Origin: JBBRSC01 sp038245795
Lineage (GTDB): Bacteria > Actinomycetota > Acidimicrobiia > Acidimicrobiales > Microtrichaceae
DNA length: 10,090 nt
Direction of reading: 5' to 3'
NCBI GenBank assembly: GCA_038245795.1
Contig: JBBRSC010000111.1
Coordinates: forward strand, 1 to 10,090
A model generated the notes under the pieces. It saw nothing but the letters and a program-made list of their open reading frames with translations. It had not been told where the DNA came from and made no database searches. Shown here piece by piece: positions 5,395 to 10,090 of the stretch. Position 1 is the first letter of the stretch. Every line of letters starts with the position of its first letter. The position numbers were made by a program, and so were the translations under genes.

Positions 5395-6807
5395 GTGAAC
5401 AGCTCTGTGTCGTCGCCACTCAGCGACCGCGACGTTGCCGACCGCTATCACCCAGACGTGACCCTTGTGCTCGATGACGAGGGAAACATCGTCTTCATCA
5501 GCGAGTCGGTCGAACGTGTCGGCGGTTGGAAACCATCCGGCCTCATCGGTCGACCGGCGCTCGAACTCGTTCACCCTGACGACCAGGCGTACACGATCGG
5601 GTCGCTGCTCGAAGCGGCGACGAATCCCGGCGAACACGGCGCCATCGAGCTCAGAGTGGTCCGCGAGGACGGGAGTTGGATCCATACGGAGGTCACGACC
5701 TACAACTCGCCTGACGACGACGATGGGCGCATGGTGATCGCAATCCGCGACATCACGCACCTCCATAACCTCCCCGAACGCCGTCGGGCCCTAGAAAAGG
5801 CCACGCTCGAGATTGGCGCCCAGTGTGCCGGCGTGTCGCTCGATGACCTCGAGGAGGCGATGGCCAACGTGATCTTCACGCTCGGTCAGATCGTCACAGC
5901 CGATGAGGTCATGCTCGTGGCAGTTGGTGCGGCCTTTGAGGACGTTGCGTCGTGGACATGGACCAGGGAAGGTGTGACGGGTCGCTTGTTCCCGCCAACG
6001 AGCGAGGAGGCGGCGATCGAGGGGGCGCTCGGTGTGGTGAACCCCTCGCGTTTGCGGGCGACGTTGGGGCTGTCAGTGTCGGGAATCGTTGAGCAACCGG
6101 TGCTGGATCATGATGATGTGGTGCTGGGGATGCTCACGGTGTCGTGGCACACGCCCGATGCCCGGCGTTTCTGGGATGAGGGCAACAGTCCGCTCCTCGA
6201 CGCGGCGGCGCGCATCGCGTTGATGACGGCGCACCGCGTCGAGCGTGAGCGACTGCTCTCGCATCGCGCCGTCCATGATCCGCTGACCGGGCTTGGCAAT
6301 CGTGCCAGGCTGCTCAACGCCTTGAACTACGAACTGAATCGCTCCTCGGGACGATTCGATGGGGGTCTGGCCCTCGCGTTCTGCGATCTCGATCGCTTCA
6401 AGATCGTCAACGACACCTGGGGCCACGAGGCCGGCGACGAGGTGCTCGTGGCTGTCGCTGATCGACTCAGAGAGTCGGTGCGTCACGGCGATCTGGTCTG
6501 TCGAGTCGGCGGCGACGAGTTCGTCGTGTTGTGTCCTGGCGTCGAGGACGCCGAGTTGGCGCAGACCCTGGCGTCCCGAATTGTCGACCAAGTACAGATT
6601 CCGGTCACGCTCTCTCGCGGCCACGAGGCTGAGGTCAGCGCCAGCATCGGCCTCATCATGGTCCACGGGCGCGCTGATGGACCGCTCGAGGCGGCGGATC
6701 TGCTCCGGCTGGCCGATCAGGCCATGTACGAGGCCAAAGCTCAGGACGGTCGCGGGATTCGATTTGTCGACGTCAACTTGTCGCTGGATGCCGTTGCCGT
6801 GAGGTGA
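5395..6807 (+). CDS. Diguanylate cyclase: PAS, GAF-like middle region, GGDEF
   Basis: The 470-residue protein should make c-di-GMP from two GTP. Residues 18-122 form a PAS domain (DVTLVLDDEGNIVFISE, then HPDD at 60-63 and a terminal AIRDIT). Residues about 135-285 form an unassigned alpha/beta region placed like a GAF sensor, ending in a helix (276-290) that probably couples to the catalytic domain. The GGDEF domain spans 290-460: DPLTGLGNR at 295-303, the metal-binding DLDRFKIVND at 331-340, the GGDEF signature at 372-376, and DQAMYEAK at 441-448. The inhibitory I-site R363-x-x-D366 sits five residues before the signature, so product feedback is expected. There is no EAL domain, signal peptide or membrane helix, so it is probably cytoplasmic. 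GTG 5395 is supported by GGAG four bases upstream. It overlaps the next cyclase by GTGA at 6804-6807. The input signal is unknown; PAS domains often bind haem, flavin or small ligands. Confidence 0.9.
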   Translation: MNSSVSSPLSDRDVADRYHPDVTLVLDDEGNIVFISESVERVGGWKPSGLIGRPALELVHPDDQAYTIGSLLEAATNPGEHGAIELRVVREDGSWIHTEVTTYNSPDDDDGRMVIAIRDITHLHNLPERRRALEKATLEIGAQCAGVSLDDLEEAMANVIFTLGQIVTADEVMLVAVGAAFEDVASWTWTREGVTGRLFPPTSEEAAIEGALGVVNPSRLRATLGLSVSGIVEQPVLDHDDVVLGMLTVSWHTPDARRFWDEGNSPLLDAAARIALMTAHRVERERLLSHRAVHDPLTGLGNRARLLNALNYELNRSSGRFDGGLALAFCDLDRFKIVNDTWGHEAGDEVLVAVADRLRESVRHGDLVCRVGGDEFVVLCPGVEDAELAQTLASRIVDQVQIPVTLSRGHEAEVSASIGLIMVHGRADGPLEAADLLRLADQAMYEAKAQDGRGIRFVDVNLSLDAVAVR

Positions 6808-8564
6808 GTCGATTCCTTCAGCGGTGCGTCGCGCTCGCGGCGGAGGAAACGACTCAAGGTGGTGGTCCTGCTGCCGAATTGACATGGGTGACTTTCACCT
6901 CGCACCCCTCCCCTCACACCGGTTTGGAGGCGCTTGTCTTGGCGAGCGCTCCAGCGGTGATCGCTGCGGTCGACGAGACGGGGACATTCCGGTACATGTC
7001 GGCCGCAGCTCAGGCCGTGCTGGGGTACACCCAGCGGGAACTGGGTCGGAACGTGGTCGAGTTCGTGCACCCCGACGATCTGGAAGCGGCACTCGTCTCG
7101 ATGGCTGGCACCGCCGATCGCATCGGGCCTGCGGAGCCGATCACGCTGCGCTTCCTGCATGCCAACGGTGACTGGATCCGACTTGAGTTGGTGGCGTCGA
7201 GCGTGAGTGACGAGGTCTTCACCGGGCTGGTGGTCGTGGCACAACCGATACAGGAATTGGCGGCGGCACTGCCCAGCCATCCTGTCTCCCGCGATGACAT
7301 CTCCCGCGATGGTGCTGCCATCGATGACACCCCGGTGCCATGCATCGTCGTGGATCGTCAGTTGGCGGTCGTTCGCGTCAACGGCGCGGCAGCCCGCTAT
7401 CTGCGAGATGTCGTCGATGGGGCGGTTGCTGGTCGACCCGTGGTGGAGGTGCTGGCGCCCGTAAACGATCCGTCGGTGTTCGGACCATCGCTGATCGAAC
7501 ACTCAAGCCGCGATGGACGGTGGGCGATCGAAACGGAACTCCAGTGCCACGACGGAAAACGTGCGGTGATCTGGACGGCAAGCGCCCAACGGGACCGAGC
7601 TGGTGCCACCTCCTTCGTGGTGCTCTCGGGGTTGGATGTCACCGCCCAACGCGACGCCGAGTCCGCGCTTCGGGCGAGCGAGGAACGATTCCGTGCCCTC
7701 GTTGCCAACACCAATGATGTCGTCGTGGTCGTCGACGACCGTCAGATTGTGACGTACGCAAGCCCGTCAGTTCAGCGAATCCTGGGGTGGCCTCTCGACG
7801 ATGTCGTGGGTCACCCGATCGAGCGTTACCTCATTCATCCCGACGACGTGGAGCTGTGTACGAACCGGATCCACGAGGTCATCACCCAACCGAACGAGAC
7901 GAATCGTTTCGAGATCCGGTTCCATTCAGCGCAAGGCGTCGAGCGTCACATGGAGATCACCGCAGTGGCGCTCCCCGACGTGCCCGGCGTCCACGGGACC
8001 GTCATCACCGCCCACGACATCACCGAGCGCCACGAACGCGAGGCCGAGCTGGAACGGCGGTCGCTGCACGACGCGCTGACGGGTCTCCCCAACCGAACAC
8101 TGCTCTTCGACCGCCTCGCTCAGACATTGCATCGCCGCCAGACCACGGGGGTTGCCATCCTCTTTGTGGACCTCGACGGGTTCAAGTCGGTCAACGACAA
8201 TTTGGGTCACGACGTTGGCGACCAGGTCCTGATCGAGGTGGCGCGCCGCATGGTGACGGTGGTCCGTGAGGCCGATACCGTGGCCCGCCTGGCGGGCGAC
8301 GAGTTCGTCATCCTCTGCGATGAGGTGGGGGACCCGGAACTGGCAGCAGAGCTCGCCGACCGCGTCGTCGCGGCGGTGTCGGAGCCGATCGTGACCGAAC
8401 GTGGCGAGGCGGTCGTCGGCGCGTCGGTCGGCATCTCCATGGCGGGCCAGAACGCCGACCCCGAACTGGCGGTCCGGGTCGCTGATCAGGCGATGTACCG
8501 GGCGAAACGCTGCGGCAAGGGCACATACTCGTTCAGTGAGGACGAGACCTCCGTCCTCGGATAG
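6804..8564 (+). CDS. Diguanylate cyclase with three PAS domains and an AGDEF signature
   Basis: The 586-residue protein has three PAS-type domains, at about 42-150 (APAVIAAVDETGTFRYMS, HPDD at 89-92), 172-285 (a divergent one ending GLDVTAQRDAE) and 288-410 (SEERFRALVANTNDVVVVV, HPDD at 345-348, ending AHDITERHE). A short helical linker leads to the GGDEF domain at 418-580: DALTGLPNR at 423-431, DLDGFKSVND at 456-465, and AGDEF at 497-501 in place of GGDEF. Some AGDEF cyclases are known to be active, and the other substrate residues are present. The I-site R488-x-x-D491 is intact. There is no EAL domain or membrane segment. The GTG at 6804 overlaps the previous stop (GTGA); no Shine-Dalgarno is seen, so translation is probably coupled. 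V29 (GTG 6888) is an alternative start that would still keep PAS1. The stop is one base from the convergent ABC transporter gene. Its domain similarity to the preceding cyclase suggests duplication followed by sensor change, which is inference. Confidence 0.9.
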   Translation: MSRFLQRCVALAAEETTQGGGPAAELTWVTFTSHPSPHTGLEALVLASAPAVIAAVDETGTFRYMSAAAQAVLGYTQRELGRNVVEFVHPDDLEAALVSMAGTADRIGPAEPITLRFLHANGDWIRLELVASSVSDEVFTGLVVVAQPIQELAAALPSHPVSRDDISRDGAAIDDTPVPCIVVDRQLAVVRVNGAAARYLRDVVDGAVAGRPVVEVLAPVNDPSVFGPSLIEHSSRDGRWAIETELQCHDGKRAVIWTASAQRDRAGATSFVVLSGLDVTAQRDAESALRASEERFRALVANTNDVVVVVDDRQIVTYASPSVQRILGWPLDDVVGHPIERYLIHPDDVELCTNRIHEVITQPNETNRFEIRFHSAQGVERHMEITAVALPDVPGVHGTVITAHDITERHEREAELERRSLHDALTGLPNRTLLFDRLAQTLHRRQTTGVAILFVDLDGFKSVNDNLGHDVGDQVLIEVARRMVTVVREADTVARLAGDEFVILCDEVGDPELAAELADRVVAAVSEPIVTERGEAVVGASVGISMAGQNADPELAVRVADQAMYRAKRCGKGTYSFSEDETSVLG

Positions 8565-8565
8565 G

Positions 8566-9360
8566 TCAGTCCTCCATGGGTCGGAGCACCTGCTGGAGGA
8601 ATTGTTGGGTGCGCAGTTCCCGCGGGTTCTCCAGGATCTGATCGGGGGAACCCTCCTCGACCACGTGTCCGTCGGCCATGAACACCACGCGATCGGCGAC
8701 ACGTCGTGCGAAGCCCATCTCATGGGTCACGACCATCATGGTCATGGCGTCCGATGCCAGATCTCTCATGACGGCGAGAACATCTCCGATGAGCTCGGGA
8801 TCGAGCGCCGAGGTTGCCTCATCGAACAACATGATCTCGGGGTCCATCGCCAGGGCTCGCGCGATGGCGACCCGTTGCTGCTGCCCGCCCGACAGCTGGC
8901 CGGGGTAGGCGTCGGCCTTGTGTCCCATGTCGACCTTGTCGAGCTGCTCCATGGCGTAGTCGCGGGCGGCATGGCTACTGCGGCCCAGCACCTTGATCTG
9001 GGCGAGGGTGACATTCTTCAGGACCGACAGATGCGGGACGAGATTGAACTGCTGGAACACCATGCCGATCTGGCGGCGGATCGGATCCAGGTCGACGTCG
9101 GGATCGCAGATGTTGACCCCGTCGATCAGGATTCGGCCGGAGCTTGCCTCCTCGAGACGATTGACGCAGCGGAGCAGCGTGGACTTCCCCGATCCTGATG
9201 GCCCGATCACGCAGACGACTTCTTTTCGATCGACCCGGAAATCGATGCCGCTGAGGACCTCGTTGTTGCCGAATGACTTGTGCAGATCGCAGATCTCGAT
9301 CGCGGGAACAACGCGGGGCGGGACAGTCGTTGAGCCGGGCACACCCGTCGCGGAGCTCAT
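8566..9360 (-). CDS. glnQ: Polar amino-acid ABC transporter ATP-binding protein (GlnQ type)
   Basis: The 264-residue ATPase powers an amino-acid importer from the inner membrane face. It has Walker A GPSGSGKST at 53-61, the Q-loop in VFQQFNL (Q103), the signature LSGGQQQR at 156-163, Walker B IMLFDE at 176-181 followed by ATSALDPE, and the switch histidine H213 in VVTHEMGFA. The run RQIGMVFQQFNLVPHLSVLKNV and THEMGFAR are characteristic of the GlnQ/HisP/ArtP branch; sequence cannot separate glutamine, glutamate, arginine or other polar amino acids. The first 18 residues are a Pro/Thr-rich extension before the domain begins. The start ATG at 9360 overlaps the permease stop (ATGA), so the longer open frame reaching 10038 is rejected: its extra part has no ABC homology and lies over the permease. 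The gene converges on the second cyclase with one base between stops. Confidence 0.9.
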   Translation of the reverse strand: MSSATGVPGSTTVPPRVVPAIEICDLHKSFGNNEVLSGIDFRVDRKEVVCVIGPSGSGKSTLLRCVNRLEEASSGRILIDGVNICDPDVDLDPIRRQIGMVFQQFNLVPHLSVLKNVTLAQIKVLGRSSHAARDYAMEQLDKVDMGHKADAYPGQLSGGQQQRVAIARALAMDPEIMLFDEATSALDPELIGDVLAVMRDLASDAMTMMVVTHEMGFARRVADRVVFMADGHVVEEGSPDQILENPRELRTQQFLQQVLRPMED

Positions 9361-10090
9361 TGGGTTCTCGATTCGGTTCGACGTTCGACCCACTTGACGA
9401 CGTAGGTCAGGGGCAGCGTGATCGCCACGAAACAGACCGCGGCTGCAGTCAGCGGTGTCGAGTTGAAGGTCGACGAGCGGGCCTGATTGGCGATGGTCAC
9501 CAGCTCCCGCTCGCCGACCGTGACGCCGAGCACATAGAGCAGCGATGTGTCCTTCAACAACAGCACGAACTCGTTGGTGAGCGGTGGCACCACGATGCGC
9601 AGCGCCTGGGGCATGACGATGCGGCGGAGCGTCTGGCCGGAACTCAACCCCAGTGATCGGGCTGCCTCGGTCTGACCCCGGGGAACTGCCTGGAGGCCGG
9701 CGCGGATGTTCTCGGCCATGTATGCCCCGGCGACGAGCGCCAGTGCCAACCCGCCCTTGCCATAGTTCTGATTGAAGAACGCTGGAATCTCGTAGTCGCT
9801 GAACGCGATCTTGATGCCGTAGCCGACGAGCAGAATGGTGAGCAACGCTGGCAACGCGCGGAGCACTTCGACGTAGGTGGTTGCCAGCCAACGTGCCGGA
9901 ACCACCTGCGATTGCCGCATGGTGGCGGCGATCAGCGCGAACACGAGGCCGCCGGTGAAGGCGATGAATGTATAGAAGAGGGTGTTGACGACACCTTCGG
10001 TGATCATCACCGGGAACTGGGCCTTGAAGACGTCCCACCGGAAGTAGGCGTCGCCCAGCTTCGCCCAGCTGACCGTGGAGTAGAGAACGA
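9357..10090 (-). CDS. glnP: Polar amino-acid ABC transporter permease (GlnP type), cut by right window edge
   Basis: On the minus strand the frame is open from 10090 down to the stop at 9357-9359. A GTG/ATG pair at 10010-10005 looks like a start, but the 26 codons upstream remain open and contain SWAKLGDAYFRWDVFKAQFP, which resembles the sequence that precedes the first membrane helix in family members, so the gene most likely begins beyond the window. Counting from GTG 10010, helices are visible at about 7-30, 44-69, 86-97, a region at 150-165, and 186-208. The cytoplasmic EAA loop that contacts the ATPase runs TEAARSLGLSSGQTLRRIVMPQAL at about 115-138, shown in halves: TEAARSLGLSS then GQTLRRIVMPQAL. 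ENIRAGLQAVPRGQ just before it is also typical of the His/Glu/Gln permeases. Together with the overlapping ATPase gene this forms an importer; the solute-binding protein gene is not in the window and may lie upstream of 10090. Confidence 0.87.
   Translation of the reverse strand, partial: VLYSTVSWAKLGDAYFRWDVFKAQFPVMITEGVVNTLFYTFIAFTGGLVFALIAATMRQSQVVPARWLATTYVEVLRALPALLTILLVGYGIKIAFSDYEIPAFFNQNYGKGGLALALVAGAYMAENIRAGLQAVPRGQTEAARSLGLSSGQTLRRIVMPQALRIVVPPLTNEFVLLLKDTSLLYVLGVTVGERELVTIANQARSSTFNSTPLTAAAVCFVAITLPLTYVVKWVERRTESRTQ
10051..10070 (-). repeat. Perfect 10-bp tandem duplication in the permease 5' region
   Basis: The plus strand reads TCGCCCAGCT at 10051-10060 and again at 10061-10070. 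On the coding strand this encodes SWAKLGD. Ten is not a multiple of three, so losing or gaining a copy would shift the reading frame. The frame is open across both copies and the residues after it look family-typical, so it is probably a chance or old repeat rather than a sequencing artefact. Confidence 0.55.

Noticed and set aside
10005..10010. GTG/ATG at 10010-10005 as the true permease start
   Set aside because: The frame is open for 26 more codons upstream to the window edge and that stretch looks family-typical, so the gene is better treated as truncated.
8566..10038. Single 490-residue minus-strand frame containing the ATPase
   Set aside because: Only the last 264 residues are ABC ATPase. 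The upstream part lies over the permease in another frame, and the ATG at 9360 overlaps the permease stop in the usual ATGA manner.

Overview
The window is GC-rich, densely coding bacterial chromosome. GTG and TTG starts, 4-base stop/start overlaps, a possible leaderless TAnnnT promoter and a TetR/dehalogenase/GGDEF gene mix fit a high-GC actinobacterium. An aquatic Acidimicrobiia-like lineage is a guess from overall look; nothing here fixes the taxon.

Left part (1-2661). A minus-strand gene, cut by the left edge, begins at 345 and encodes a very proline-rich N-terminus. It is divergent from a plus-strand set: an AhpD/carboxymuconolactone decarboxylase-fold protein lacking the CxxC (443-1102), a TetR-family regulator overlapping it by 4 bases (1099-1680), and, after a 72-base gap, a haloalkane dehalogenase of subfamily I with a complete catalytic set (1753-2661). 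The divergent gap carries a perfect 12-bp direct repeat beside a possible -10 element. The gap between the regulator and the dehalogenase is filled by five degenerate 14-bp tandem units. This looks like a small regulated catabolic or detoxification locus.

Middle part (2671-8564). Four more plus-strand genes follow with tight spacing: an atypical ABC1/UbiB kinase (9 bases after the dehalogenase), a type II NADH:quinone oxidoreductase (4-base overlap), a PAS-GGDEF diguanylate cyclase (55-base gap), and a second cyclase with three PAS domains and an AGDEF signature (4-base overlap). Both cyclases keep the RxxD inhibitory site, lack EAL domains and have no evident membrane segments. The arrangement joins a quinone-linked kinase, a respiratory dehydrogenase and two c-di-GMP synthases with sensory domains in one probable transcription unit. 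That is the most system-like feature here, but a functional link is inference from gene order.

Right part (8566-10090). On the minus strand lie a polar amino-acid ABC transporter ATPase (GlnQ type) and its permease (GlnP type), overlapping by 4 bases. The permease runs off the right edge. The ATPase and the second cyclase converge with one base between their stop codons, and no terminator hairpin is visible there. No RNA genes, CRISPR arrays, insertion sequences or prophage genes were seen.
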